NCBI GenBank assembly: GCA_029203125.1
Contig: CP119317.1
Location: 2,666,001 to 2,730,000, forward strand
Reading direction: 5' to 3'
Source: Candidatus Cohnella colombiensis
GTDB lineage: Bacteria; Bacillota; Bacilli; Paenibacillales; Paenibacillaceae
DNA length: 64,000 nucleotides
A program made the translations under genes and the position numbers. Shown one piece after another: positions 7,991 through 16,942 of the stretch (its first letter is position 1; every line of letters begins with the position of its first letter). The notes below the pieces were generated by a model. It saw nothing but the letters and a program-made list of their open reading frames with translations. It was not told the origin of the DNA and did no database searches.

Positions 7991-9894
7991 TTTAAAGCTT
8001 CGAGAATTCGCGTTGCTAATGCTTCGCCGATGGATACTGCCTTGAAGTCCTCAACGGCTGCTTCTTTGATGGCTTTCAATGAACCAAAATGCTTCAGTAG
8101 CTGCTTACGTCGCTTCTCACCGATGCCTGCAATACTGTCGAGTTTGGAAGCAACCATCGACTTTGCGCGTTTCTCCCGATGAAACGTAATTGCAAAGCGG
8201 TGAACCTCTTCTTGAATGCGTTGCAGCAAGTAAAATTCTTGACTGTCCCGCTTCAATGGAACGATCTCTGCAGGATCGCCGATCAATAGCTCAGATGTGC
8301 GGTGCTTGGCGTCTTTCGCTAATCCGCACACTGGCACATCTAGCCCCAGCTCGTTGACGAGAACGTCGACAACCGATGCAATATGTCCCTTTCCTCCATC
8401 GACTACGATTAGATTCGGTAGCACAAGTCCATCCTTAAGCACACGCTCATATCGTCTTCGGACAACTTCACGCATCGTCTCGTAATCGTCCGGTCCTTGC
8501 ACTGTGCGCACATTATACTTGCGGTATTCTTTCTTATCCGGCTTTCCGTCCGTAAATACGACCATCGCAGATACAGGTGACGCACCTTGAATGTTCGAAT
8601 TATCAAACGCCTCAATGCGATGGGCAGACGGTATACCAAGTACGTCCGCCAAGCCTTCTGACGCCTTCACACTCCGCGCTTCATCCCGCTCAATTAAGCG
8701 GAACTTCTCCTCCAACGCCACCCGCGCATTATCGCATGCCATCGCTACGAGCTGGCGCTTCGTCCCACGCTGCGGAACCGCAACTTTGATCTTGAGCCAG
8801 CTCCTCAAGGTATCGCCGACTTCTGATTGAGCATGATCCTCATCATCCGATTGCTCAGCAGACAATTTCTCTTCATCCTGATCCACGTGAGCTTCATCCG
8901 CATCAGCTTGAACAACTTCCTCCGAAGGAGCTATCGGAAGGAGCATCTCACGCGGAAGCGCAGGATTATCGCTGTAATATTGGGTAACATAGCTAAGGAA
9001 GTCCTCATACTCTTCGCCATAATACGGAAATACCGAAACATGACGCTGAATCATTTTTCCCGCACGCATATATAAAATTTGTACACACATCCAGCCCTTA
9101 TCGACTGCATAACCGAACACATCGCGGTCGACTGCATCCGCCAAATTGATCGTCTGCTTCTCCATGAGCGCATCTATCGCCGTAATTTGATCTCGATACT
9201 CCCGAGCACGCTCGAACGCTAATTCCTCTGCTGCCTCTTCCATTTTGCGCTTAAGCTCACGCTTGATGTCCGTATGACCGCCATTCAAAAACCGTGCAAT
9301 CTCAGTAATCATCTCTTCATAGACAGACGGCTCTACCGGATACTCGCATGGTGCGACACATTGTCCGAGGTGATAGTACAAGCACACCTTGTCTGGGAGC
9401 GTATTGCACTTGCGCAGCGGGTAAAGTCGATCGAGCAGCTTCTTCGTCTGCTGTGCGGCAAACGCATTCGGGTATGGGCCGAAATATTTCGCCTTATCCT
9501 TCACGACTCTGCGAGTCACTTCCAGCTTGGGATGCTTCTCATTCGTTATTTTCAAATAAGGAAATGATTTATCGTCCTTCAGAAGTACATTGTACCTTGG
9601 GTGATGCTCTTTAATGAGGTTGCATTCCAAAATAAGCGATTCCGTATTACTTGCCGTTACGATATATTCAAAGTCACGAATTTCGGTTACGAGCTTTTGC
9701 GTCTTTCCATCATGGCTACCAGTAAAGTAAGAACGAACGCGATTTTTCAGCACCTTCGCTTTGCCCACATAGATGATGTGGCCATCTCTATTCTTCATGA
9801 GATAGCAGCCTGGTTGATCAGGGAGCAGCGCCAGCTTATTTCGTATATGCTCCATCGCTTCGTCACGTTCAACTGATGATACTTCGTGATCCAT
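7981..9894 (-). CDS. uvrC: Excinuclease ABC subunit C
   Basis: The nuclease subunit of nucleotide excision repair, making both incisions around a lesion marked by UvrAB. Order: GIY-YIG domain at about 25-105 ([19 protein letters not shown]), a Cys-rich segment near 165-180 ([17 protein letters not shown]), UVR motif about 205-240, RNase H-like endonuclease domain about 380-540 ([18 protein letters not shown]) and helix-hairpin-helix pair at the C-terminus ([14 protein letters not shown]). At 637 residues it is longer than the usual roughly 600 because of an acidic, low-complexity insert around residues 318-363. The start is ATG 9894, after GAGGTG. Confidence 0.97.
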   Translation of the reverse strand: MDHEVSSVERDEAMEHIRNKLALLPDQPGCYLMKNRDGHIIYVGKAKVLKNRVRSYFTGSHDGKTQKLVTEIRDFEYIVTASNTESLILECNLIKEHHPRYNVLLKDDKSFPYLKITNEKHPKLEVTRRVVKDKAKYFGPYPNAFAAQQTKKLLDRLYPLRKCNTLPDKVCLYYHLGQCVAPCEYPVEPSVYEEMITEIARFLNGGHTDIKRELKRKMEEAAEELAFERAREYRDQITAIDALMEKQTINLADAVDRDVFGYAVDKGWMCVQILYMRAGKMIQRHVSVFPYYGEEYEDFLSYVTQYYSDNPALPREMLLPIAPSEEVVQADADEAHVDQDEEKLSAEQSDDEDHAQSEVGDTLRSWLKIKVAVPQRGTKRQLVAMACDNARVALEEKFRLIERDEARSVKASEGLADVLGIPSAHRIEAFDNSNIQGASPVSAMVVFTDGKPDKKEYRKYNVRTVQGPDDYETMREVVRRRYERVLKDGLVLPNLIVVDGGKGHIASVVDVLVNELGLDVPVCGLAKDAKHRTSELLIGDPAEIVPLKRDSQEFYLLQRIQEEVHRFAITFHREKRAKSMVASKLDSIAGIGEKRRKQLLKHFGSLKAIKEAAVEDFKAVSIGEALATRILEALKED

Positions 9895-10021
9895 CCCTAC
9901 ACCTCAAATCACTCGCACTATTCATTGCCAGAACATCTGTTCCACCATTATAACACATACGATTTCGGGTTTCCTCACCTCCCTCCATTTTCCAATGTCG
10001 CAAACTTGTCACGAGTGCATC

Positions 10022-10051
10022 TTTACAACAAATTGTGAAGTTGGGTATACT
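10022..10051 (+). promoter_or_regulatory. Promoter of the small YqzM-like gene
   Basis: TTTACA (10022-10027) and TATACT (10046-10051) with an 18-bp spacer, 30 nt before the ATG at 10081. Housekeeping sigma-A type by appearance. Confidence 0.5.
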
Positions 10052-10080
10052 AGAACTATTGAAGTATCAGGAGGCCTACC

Positions 10081-10227
10081 ATGGAAAATGTAACTGATCC
10101 ACGTTTGCACGTGAACGAAGAGCCACGCGACGATTTCAAAGACTTAGTGGTCGGTTTTGGCGCTATGTTTGGATTTATGGCCGTAGTGTTTATCGCTGCA
10201 GTTGTAATTAAATTTATGATTTCGTAA
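10081..10227 (+). CDS. Small single-pass membrane protein, YqzM-like
   Basis: A 48-residue protein with a charged N-terminus (VTDPRLHVNEEPRDDFKD) and one transmembrane helix (about 21-45, ending VVIKFMIS). Size and layout resemble the YqzM family of short Bacilli membrane proteins of unknown function. The ATG follows an AGGAGG (10069-10074), it has its own promoter and it ends in a strong terminator, so it is a real monocistronic gene. Assignment to YqzM is from memory of the family. Confidence 0.75.
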   Translation: MENVTDPRLHVNEEPRDDFKDLVVGFGAMFGFMAVVFIAAVVIKFMIS

Positions 10228-10251
10228 TCATTGTTTAATGAAGGAAACCAA

Positions 10252-10276
10252 AAACAACCCCTCGGGGTTGTTTTTT
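10252..10276 (+). terminator. Intrinsic terminator
   Basis: AAACAACCCC (10252-10261) pairs with GGGGTTGTTT (10264-10273), followed by a T-run. It ends the small YqzM-like gene and can also serve the convergent cysW. Confidence 0.85.
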
Positions 10277-10304
10277 ATTATGTTTATGCAATATCTATAC
10301 ATCA

Positions 10305-11180
10305 TTACTCTCGCCCCAACTCACGACTCATCCGACTTTCGATTATCGATTTCGCAATTAATGTAATGACTGCGAGTACCATCAATAGCGAGGCCACAGC
10401 GAACGATGCCGTATACTGATATTCGTTATACAGAATTTCGATGTGCAATGGCAGCGTATTCGTCTCTCCACGAATGTGCCCTGACACAACGGATACCGCA
10501 CCGAACTCCCCCATCGCTCGCGCGTTGCACAGAATCAACCCGTACAACAATCCCCATTTTATATTTGGCAAGGTTACTTTAAAGAACACTCGCCTTCCCC
10601 GCGCACCTAGACTAACAGCAGCCTCTTCGTCCTGAACGCCCTGTGCTTCCATAATCGGAATCAACTCGCGTGCGACGAATGGGAAGGTCACGAACATCGT
10701 TGCTAAAACAATACCCGGTGTTGCGAAAATAATGTGAATATCATGTGCTTGCAGCCAGGGTCCAAAATAACCTTGCGCTCCAAACAACAGCACATAGATG
10801 AGCCCACTGACGACAGGGGATACCGCGAATGGCAAATCAATTAAAGTGATGAGAATATTTTTTCCTCGGAATTTAAACTTCGTAATCGCCCAAGCGGCAG
10901 CTACACCGAATACCGTATTGAGTGGAACCGCGATCAATGCGGTGGTTAGCGTTAGCTTCAATGCCGACAGTGCAGCAGGATCAGACAAGGCGCTTACATA
11001 TGCACTCCATCCTTTGCGAAGCGACTCAGTAACGACTGTAACAAGAGGTAAAATGATTACCGCTACGATGAATAATAGTGCAATTCCAATCAATATCCAG
11101 CGTACAGCGACCGATTCTGTAAGGTGCGGGCGAACTTTCGTTTGTTTGCCTGATTTAATGTTCGTTACAATGCCAGCCAT
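10305..11180 (-). CDS. cysW: Sulfate ABC transporter permease CysW
   Basis: A 291-residue inner-membrane permease with six helices, of the CysW branch of the sulfate/thiosulfate importer. The ABC-interaction (EAA) loop is seen as [18 protein letters not shown] followed by FFKVTLPNI. It starts at ATG 11180, only 4 nt after cysT ends. It is last in a three-gene minus-strand operon (binding protein, CysT, CysW). No gene for the ATPase CysA lies beside it. Confidence 0.93.
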   Translation of the reverse strand: MAGIVTNIKSGKQTKVRPHLTESVAVRWILIGIALLFIVAVIILPLVTVVTESLRKGWSAYVSALSDPAALSALKLTLTTALIAVPLNTVFGVAAAWAITKFKFRGKNILITLIDLPFAVSPVVSGLIYVLLFGAQGYFGPWLQAHDIHIIFATPGIVLATMFVTFPFVARELIPIMEAQGVQDEEAAVSLGARGRRVFFKVTLPNIKWGLLYGLILCNARAMGEFGAVSVVSGHIRGETNTLPLHIEILYNEYQYTASFAVASLLMVLAVITLIAKSIIESRMSRELGRE

Positions 11181-11184
11181 TCGA

Positions 11185-12033
11185 TTACGCCCCCTTCGTT
11201 ACAGTGCGTAGATGTCTGTTCGACCATCTCTGCAATATATTAATGGCGGATAAGAGCACGAAGGAAATCAATAATAGTCCTACAGCAACAGCCGCCGCCT
11301 GACTGTATTGGTATTGCTCCAGCTTCGTAATAATGAGCAACGGTGCAATCTCCGTCTTAAACGGCATATTTCCGGAGATGAATACGACTGAGCCATACTC
11401 TCCAATGCCACGAGCGAATGCCAATGCAAAACCCGTTAATAGTGGCGGAATTAACTCAGGCAAAATTACTTTACGAAATGTTCGCCAGCGATAGGAACCA
11501 AGCAGTGCTGCTGCTTCTTCCATGTCTGCCTCTAAATCCTGCAATACAGGCTGCACCGTTCTTACGACGAATGGGATTCCGATGAAAATCAGTGCAATTG
11601 TAATTCCAATCGGAGAATACGCCACTTTAATGCCTAGGGGGACCAGCATCGAGCCGATCCAACCCTTTGGCGCATAGATTGTCGTCAATGCAATGCCCGC
11701 AACAGCAGTAGGTAAAGCAAAAGGTAAATCAATCAGTCCATCTACAATTCTTTTTCCTGGAAAACGATAACGAACGAGTACCCAAGCGATCAGTAGCCCG
11801 AATACGAGATTGACGAGCGCTGCAACTAATGACGTCATTAAGCTAAGCTTATAAGATGCGAGTACACGAGCGTTCGTAATCGTTTGCCACCATTCAGCCA
11901 GAGAGAGCTCAAACGACTTCATGACAAGCGCAAGTAATGGAATCAGTACGATCAGGCTTAAATACAAGACTGTAAAGCCTAAGGATAGATTTAAACCTGG
12001 TAATACTCGATCTTGTTTACGTGATCCAATCAT
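11185..12033 (-). CDS. cysT: Sulfate ABC transporter permease CysT (CysU)
   Basis: A 282-residue membrane permease, partner of CysW. Membrane helices begin at about residue 17, and the EAA loop reads [18 protein letters not shown], then [12 protein letters not shown]. The motif [15 protein letters not shown] is typical of CysT. The start is ATG 12033 with AAGGGG about 12 nt upstream. It sits between the binding-protein gene (32-bp gap) and cysW (4-bp gap), so translation is probably coupled. Confidence 0.94.
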   Translation of the reverse strand: MIGSRKQDRVLPGLNLSLGFTVLYLSLIVLIPLLALVMKSFELSLAEWWQTITNARVLASYKLSLMTSLVAALVNLVFGLLIAWVLVRYRFPGKRIVDGLIDLPFALPTAVAGIALTTIYAPKGWIGSMLVPLGIKVAYSPIGITIALIFIGIPFVVRTVQPVLQDLEADMEEAAALLGSYRWRTFRKVILPELIPPLLTGFALAFARGIGEYGSVVFISGNMPFKTEIAPLLIITKLEQYQYSQAAAVAVGLLLISFVLLSAINILQRWSNRHLRTVTKGA

Positions 12034-12065
12034 GTTACCGTTAAGCCCCTTTACCGGCCCTTATG

Positions 12066-13181
12066 TTAGGATCCCGGCGTATAAATTTGATCAAATGTCC
12101 CGTTATCTGCAAAATGCTTAGCTTGAGCTTCTTTCCAACCGCCGAAATCTCCATCGATGGTCAACAGGTTCAGTTGTCCGAATTGATCTTTATACTTATC
12201 GGCTACCGATTGAAGACGTGGACGATAGTAGTTTTGTGCAGCAACCTCTTGACCGGCTTCGGTGTACAAATATTTCAAATATTGTTCAGCCGCTTCACGT
12301 GTGCCATGCTTATCCACATTCTTATCTACGATCGCAACAGGTGGCTCAGCTAGAATACTGATCGAAGGCGTTACAATTTCATAAGCATCTCCATATTCCT
12401 TGAGCGCCAAGTACGCTTCATTCTCCCATGCGAGCAGTACATCACCGATTTCCTTCTCAACAAACGTCGTTGTCGAACCACGAGCACCTGTATCGAGCAC
12501 CGGAACGTTTTGGAACAATTTTTTCAGAAAATCAAGCGTTTGAGCCTCATCATATCCGAGTGTCTTCGTTGCATATCCCCATGCTGCGAGATAGTTCCAA
12601 CGTGCGCCTCCGGAAGTCTTTGGATTAGGAGTAATGACTTGAATGCCATCCTTGATTAGATCGCCCCAGTCATTAATCCCTTTTGGATTACCTTTACGAA
12701 CGAGGAATACGATCGTTGATGTATAAGGCGTACTGTTGTGTTCGAACTCCTTTTGCCAATCCGGATCGATCAATCCCGCTTCCGCAATTGCGTCAATATC
12801 GTAGCCAAGTGCCAATGTTACAACATCTGCCTCTAGTCCATCGATTACCGCACGGCCTTGCTTACCTGAACCCCCGTGCGATTGCTTTATCTCTATCACC
12901 CCACCAGTTGTCTCTTTCCAATGTGCTGCAAAGCTTTTGTTAAACGACTCATATAGTTCACGAGTTGGATCATAAGAAACGTTCAATAACTCAATCGGAT
13001 CTGGAACTTTGCTAGGCTCAGCTGCAGGTGAGCTCTCACCGCTCGCTTCGCCACCCTTACTAGCTGATGCACTTTTACTAGGACTTGCATTGTTGCTGTT
13101 ATTGTTCGATCCGCATGCTGCCAATAAAGACATAGTGAGTACCGCTACAATTAACAGCCTGAAGTTCTTTAATGATTTCAT
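12066..13181 (-). CDS. Sulfate ABC transporter substrate-binding lipoprotein
   Basis: A 371-residue sulfate-binding protein of the Sbp/CysP family. The lipobox LLAAC at about residues 18-22 gives a lipid-anchored protein, followed by a Ser/Ala/Gly-rich linker (about 25-50). Family motifs include [33 protein letters not shown], the Trp-containing stretch [13 protein letters not shown] and [19 protein letters not shown]. The chosen start is ATG 13181, with GGTGGAG just upstream; an upstream frame extension has no ribosome site. Regulated from the complex promoter at 13231-13293. Confidence 0.93.
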   Translation of the reverse strand: MKSLKNFRLLIVAVLTMSLLAACGSNNNSNNASPSKSASASKGGEASGESSPAAEPSKVPDPIELLNVSYDPTRELYESFNKSFAAHWKETTGGVIEIKQSHGGSGKQGRAVIDGLEADVVTLALGYDIDAIAEAGLIDPDWQKEFEHNSTPYTSTIVFLVRKGNPKGINDWGDLIKDGIQVITPNPKTSGGARWNYLAAWGYATKTLGYDEAQTLDFLKKLFQNVPVLDTGARGSTTTFVEKEIGDVLLAWENEAYLALKEYGDAYEIVTPSISILAEPPVAIVDKNVDKHGTREAAEQYLKYLYTEAGQEVAAQNYYRPRLQSVADKYKDQFGQLNLLTIDGDFGGWKEAQAKHFADNGTFDQIYTPGS

Positions 13182-13230
13182 GTTTCTCCACCCCATCATT
13201 TCATCATTTCTCAACTATTCTTAGTATGCA

Positions 13231-13261
13231 TATTATTCTTACCTGTTTAGTTGGAATAATA
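13231..13261. promoter_or_regulatory. Candidate repressor operator in the sulfate-transporter leader
   Basis: TATTATTC (13231-13238) and GAATAATA (13254-13261) are a perfect 8-bp inverted repeat with 15 nt between. It lies immediately downstream of the -10 box, a repressor-type position. A core of TATTC...GGAATA resembles the long AT-rich sites of the cysteine regulator CymR; that identification is inference. Confidence 0.5.
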
Positions 13262-13263
13262 GA

Positions 13264-13293
13264 AATATAGCAGGGGGCTAAGCCCCCTGTCAA
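13264..13293 (-). promoter_or_regulatory. Promoter of the sulfate transporter operon with a GC-rich palindrome in the spacer
   Basis: On the minus strand TTGACA (13288-13293) and TATATT (13264-13269) are separated by 18 bp. The spacer holds the near-complete palindrome CAGGGGGC-TAA-GCCCCCTG (13271-13289), which also overlaps the -35. It may be an operator, or a hairpin terminator for read-through. Confidence 0.6.
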
Positions 13294-13349
13294 TACATTT
13301 TTTTCATTTTATTGTTAGTTATTCTCCGAAGCTAATGCTTGAGTCTGCA

Positions 13350-13964
13350 TCACTTTGATGGCAGCAATATTCCATCCACTTTATCGGCATAGGAGTTGTC
13401 GAAATACGTCGTGAAATTAATGATGACTGTAATCGGCAATGACATTTTGCTTTCATCGGGCTTCTCAAGACTGAACGAATCAATGACGATCAACCGTGGC
13501 AGAAGCTGCATCGATTCGATCCAATTCATAATATCGATATATGTTCCATCGAGAACAATCGAGGCTTTCAACTCGCGAATAGAAGGGTATTGTGATGCTT
13601 CACCACCGATGATGCCCTGCAATTGATTGTTTTCTGATCTGGCGAATGAAATGCTTCTAAACTCAGTGTGGGTAGCTTCACCAATCTTCGTGAGATCATA
13701 TAACAATTGCTCTGTATTATCCCATAATGGTATAGCACTTTGAATTTCATTCGAATTGAAATCCGATCCTGCTTGCTGTTTTTGAACGATTTTCTTTTCG
13801 TATAACGTACGATTTTGCTCTAAGCTGTGGATTTCGGTCTTCTTGCTATCGATTTCTTCGCTTGTCGGATTTATTAGAAATACGTATAGGACCATTAATA
13901 TTAAAAATAAAAGGACTAATCCTAAAATAACTAGCTGTCGGTTCTTATTGAGCCACTGCGCCAT
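13350..13964 (-). CDS. pilO: Type IV pilus assembly protein PilO-like
   Basis: A 204-residue bitopic membrane protein: short cytosolic N-terminus, one transmembrane helix (about 11-32, LVILGLVLLFLILMVLYVFL), coiled-coil (about 36-65) and an alpha/beta extracytoplasmic domain. This is the PilO layout of the alignment subcomplex linking the cytoplasmic PilM/PilN ring to the pilus. It overlaps the 3' end of the pilMN gene by 20 bp, indicating translational coupling. It is the last gene of the minus-strand pilus operon. Identification rests on topology and context more than on motifs. Confidence 0.75.
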   Translation of the reverse strand: MAQWLNKNRQLVILGLVLLFLILMVLYVFLINPTSEEIDSKKTEIHSLEQNRTLYEKKIVQKQQAGSDFNSNEIQSAIPLWDNTEQLLYDLTKIGEATHTEFRSISFARSENNQLQGIIGGEASQYPSIRELKASIVLDGTYIDIMNWIESMQLLPRLIVIDSFSLEKPDESKMSLPITVIINFTTYFDNSYADKVDGILLPSK

Positions 13965-15489
13965 TCGAATCGACCTCCCCTGTTTGAGTTAATTGCACGG
14001 AGAAGGTTGCCAATTGTACCTGTTTTTCAGTCGTATTGTTCGTTTCACTCGAATTAGAAGATGCATCGATTAAAGCTGCATTTTCTCGAGAAATCATCTG
14101 TAGCTTCACTTCTTCCACGAATGGCAATTGCTTAAGCTCGATCAAGAAATCAGAAACATCGTCCAGTTTATTGAACAAGCTCGTCAATGACACTTGATTC
14201 ATACCATAGCTAATCGTACGAATCGTTCCACCTTGAGGCAATATTCCATTAATTTGTTCAAGCACATCACCCGGATTGCGACGAAATTGTTTGATCTTAT
14301 CAATGGCATCCATCGGATTGTACTCTACAACTACAGTTGTATTCTGAGAGACGATTTTACTCTCTAATAATGTAATCTCATCTTTCACTTGCTGTAGTAA
14401 TTGATTTTGATCAGTAAGATCGGATTGTTTGCTGTTGTAAGTGTATAAGATCGCAACAAGGCAACATGCCCATACGACGAATAGAACCATTGCAACGAGT
14501 GGGAATCGCTTTATTTCTACGTCAGTAGAAGGCAATAAATTGATTTGGCGATCCGATCGAGCCGGTAATGATAACCCGATTGCATCCCGAAACAGGTCAA
14601 TATCAGGTATTTCCTTATCTTCAGAGGCGAACGAGTTGAAAGTAATCGTGCGGAAGTTCATTTCCGGAATCGATAGAGGAAGTCGTTCTAACAATAGCTG
14701 ACTGCCTTCCTCGAACCCTGTAATGATCGTTTCAATTATTCTAGTGGTACCTTCCTGAATGTTAAATTGATAGAAGTTCAACATCCGTGAAATTTCCGCG
14801 CTCATCTCACTAAGCTGTTGCTCGGAAAGATGGTTGCCAGACACATTTTGTTGCTCTCCTAAAGTAATCGAGCGTACGAAAACTGGATATCCCTTATGAA
14901 ACATATAGACTTCCATGTTGCTCGTATCCAGACTAATCAACATCGTATCATCGAGTGTAGTATTTTCCTGAGCTTCAATTGCTCGAGCAAGCGCAGTAGC
15001 CGTTAAATCGATTCCCTTAACTTTTAGTCCTGCATCAGTGAGTATATCTACATATGTACTGACCAATTGTTTGGATACTGCAAACACCAGCAATGAGGTA
15101 CCATCATCATTCGTATCTAGCGTCACATAATCGTAGATCGGATCTTCAAAAGGGAGATGCAGCGTCGTTTCCACTTCTAATGCGAGCAGTTGCTCAATTT
15201 CCTTCACATTTGTGCTAGGAATGTGCATCCGACGAATAATGACGTTTTGAGTGGGGCAGGAAATGACTACTGTTGTTCCTTTCAGACGTTCACTCGCAAC
15301 CCATGCGGTTATCTGTTCTTCCAAACTATCCTTATTGGCAATCTGATCATCAACGAACGTCCCTGATGGGATCGGCAAATAACTGGTACGTTCCAGCTCC
15401 CACTTTTTTCGTTTCCTTAGCTTCGCCAATCGAACGCCCGACTGGTTAACGACTAATCCGGTTAAAATTGCCTTAGATCCAATCTGCAT
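13945..15489 (-). CDS. pilM: Fused PilM-PilN type IV pilus assembly protein
   Basis: A 514-residue protein combining two normally separate subunits. Residues about 1-320 are an actin-like PilM domain (VVISCPTQNVIIRRMHIP; VDILTDAGLKVKGIDLTATALARA; DTMLISLDTSNMEVYMF). Residues about 325-514 are PilN: the short INLLPSTDVE motif (the segment PilM normally binds), a transmembrane helix about 345-363 and a coiled-coil followed by a ferredoxin-like fold. The start is ATG 15489 with GGAAGTG 6 nt upstream; the frame extends to a TTG at 15504. The gene lies 15 bp after pilD and overlaps pilO. Confidence 0.85.
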   Translation of the reverse strand: MQIGSKAILTGLVVNQSGVRLAKLRKRKKWELERTSYLPIPSGTFVDDQIANKDSLEEQITAWVASERLKGTTVVISCPTQNVIIRRMHIPSTNVKEIEQLLALEVETTLHLPFEDPIYDYVTLDTNDDGTSLLVFAVSKQLVSTYVDILTDAGLKVKGIDLTATALARAIEAQENTTLDDTMLISLDTSNMEVYMFHKGYPVFVRSITLGEQQNVSGNHLSEQQLSEMSAEISRMLNFYQFNIQEGTTRIIETIITGFEEGSQLLLERLPLSIPEMNFRTITFNSFASEDKEIPDIDLFRDAIGLSLPARSDRQINLLPSTDVEIKRFPLVAMVLFVVWACCLVAILYTYNSKQSDLTDQNQLLQQVKDEITLLESKIVSQNTTVVVEYNPMDAIDKIKQFRRNPGDVLEQINGILPQGGTIRTISYGMNQVSLTSLFNKLDDVSDFLIELKQLPFVEEVKLQMISRENAALIDASSNSSETNNTTEKQVQLATFSVQLTQTGEVDSNGAVAQ

Positions 15490-15504
15490 GATTTTCACTT
15501 CCAA

Positions 15505-16266
15505 TCAATAAAATATCGATAGATATTGTTGAATGATATCGTTACCGTAACCATATGAGATCAGCACACCTAATGCTAAATAAGGACCAAAAGGGACTGG
15601 TTGTTTGCGTTTTATCATCTTCGTAAGAAGCAGGACTGCACCGATCAGAGCACCTGCAAAGCTAGCTATGAGTAGAACTAGAATAACTTGAGGTAATCCA
15701 ACCACGAAACCGAACAGCGTAAGAAGCTTGACATCGCCCATGCCCATCCCACCGCGAGATAGCCAAACAACTAGCATAAGCACCCCGCCACCTAGCAATG
15801 CACCTAGCAGATGGCTCCATATCGGCTGCTGTGTCTGATAGAGGACTGAGACAAGCAATAGAGGGGCAAAGAAGAGTAAAATTTTATTTGGTATTAGCAT
15901 GTAACGCAAATCTGTAATTGTCACAATAACACATAGCGAGATGAGTAATATACCAACGATTAGTTCAGGGATAGAATCATTAAATCTCCAATAAACCCAG
16001 GCAAACAACAATCCCGTTGACGCTTCACCAATCGGATATAAACCAGATACGCGAGCGTCGCAAGCTCTGCATTTTCCCTTAGTCAGCAAATAACTGAACA
16101 CAGGAAACAGATCACGCGCACGAAGTCGAGTCCCGCAATCCGGACAGCTCGAAGGCGGATGAACGATCGATAACCCCCTCGGTATCCGTAGCGCTACAAC
16201 ATTGAAGAAGGAGCCCATTATTAATCCTAAGCATAAAAAGTAAATCAATAGCATTATCGTCATCAT
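15505..16266 (-). CDS. pilD: Prepilin peptidase / N-methyltransferase
   Basis: A 253-residue membrane aspartic protease that cleaves class III leader peptides of pilins and methylates the new N-terminus. The N-terminal cytoplasmic domain has the two CxxC pairs (CPDCG and CRACD) of the methyltransferase/zinc region. The GxGD catalytic motif is seen as GGMGMGDVKLL, and the other Asp as TDLRYMLIPN. Eight hydrophobic segments. It should process PilA and the three pilin-like proteins at 25.7-28.6 kb. Separated from pilA by a strong terminator. Confidence 0.95.
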   Translation of the reverse strand: MMTIMLLIYFLCLGLIMGSFFNVVALRIPRGLSIVHPPSSCPDCGTRLRARDLFPVFSYLLTKGKCRACDARVSGLYPIGEASTGLLFAWVYWRFNDSIPELIVGILLISLCVIVTITDLRYMLIPNKILLFFAPLLLVSVLYQTQQPIWSHLLGALLGGGVLMLVVWLSRGGMGMGDVKLLTLFGFVVGLPQVILVLLIASFAGALIGAVLLLTKMIKRKQPVPFGPYLALGVLISYGYGNDIIQQYLSIFY

Positions 16267-16293
16267 AGATAACTTCTTTCGGATAGTTTCATT

Positions 16294-16326
16294 AAAACAG
16301 GAACCGGACCGTCCGGTTCCTGTTTT
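16294..16326 (-). terminator. Terminator between pilA and pilD
   Basis: A 15-bp perfect stem (16294-16308 with 16312-16326), loop CCG, with AAAA and TTTT ends. On the minus strand it follows pilA. Read-through would set a high pilin to low machinery ratio. Confidence 0.85.
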
Positions 16327-16359
16327 TGGGTGAAGAATGAATTCAATAATTAGAATATA

Positions 16360-16845
16360 TTATGGAGTTGTTGGTGGAGATGTCAGACTCACGGCATTTC
16401 TGTTTCCAGCTATGATGTCAGAGCCTTTATAATACTTTGTTACAGCTGTTGGGCTGCCGGTAGTAATCGAAATATACAATAACGCTCCATCGCTATGTTG
16501 AAAAACTACATTTCCTCCAGAAATCTTGTCTTTTGTGCTCGGCACAACTATACTAGCATCCAGAAAACCTTTTGATTGAAGTTCTGAAATACTAACTGTT
16601 AAATCAGTCGTAGTTGATGGCTTGAAATCCCCGTTAGCTTCTGTAGTTACATAGAGACGAGAGGCATCATAAATTTGTTTAAGAGCAGCAATATCCGAAT
16701 CCTTCTTCGACTTATCAATGATATTCCCAATCATAGGAACCGCGATCGCAGCGATAATTCCAAGAATAACGATAACCGCCAAAAGCTCAATCAGTGTAAA
16801 ACCTTTCTGTTCTTTACTCAATCTTTTAAGTACGTGTGCTCTCAT
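16360..16845 (-). CDS. Type IV major pilin-like protein
   Basis: A 161-residue prepilin. A short positively charged leader ends at KEQKG, followed by FTLIELLAVIVILGIIAAIAVP: cleavage after Gly, Phe at +1 and Glu at +5, the canonical class III signal. The remaining 110 residues form the globular head, ending SLTSPPTTP. The start is ATG 16845 after GGAGGGG. It resembles PilA or ComGC-type pilins; the complete PilB/T/C/D/M/N/O set favours a true type IVa pilin. There is one copy, next to the machinery genes. Confidence 0.92.
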   Translation of the reverse strand: MRAHVLKRLSKEQKGFTLIELLAVIVILGIIAAIAVPMIGNIIDKSKKDSDIAALKQIYDASRLYVTTEANGDFKPSTTTDLTVSISELQSKGFLDASIVVPSTKDKISGGNVVFQHSDGALLYISITTGSPTAVTKYYKGSDIIAGNRNAVSLTSPPTTP

Positions 16846-16942
16846 TTAAACCCCTCCAAATAATAGTTAATAGATGGTTGTGCAATATTTCACGCCACTT
16901 TGAACATCATCTGCGAAGCTATCTGTAGTCCAAAGCGATCGA

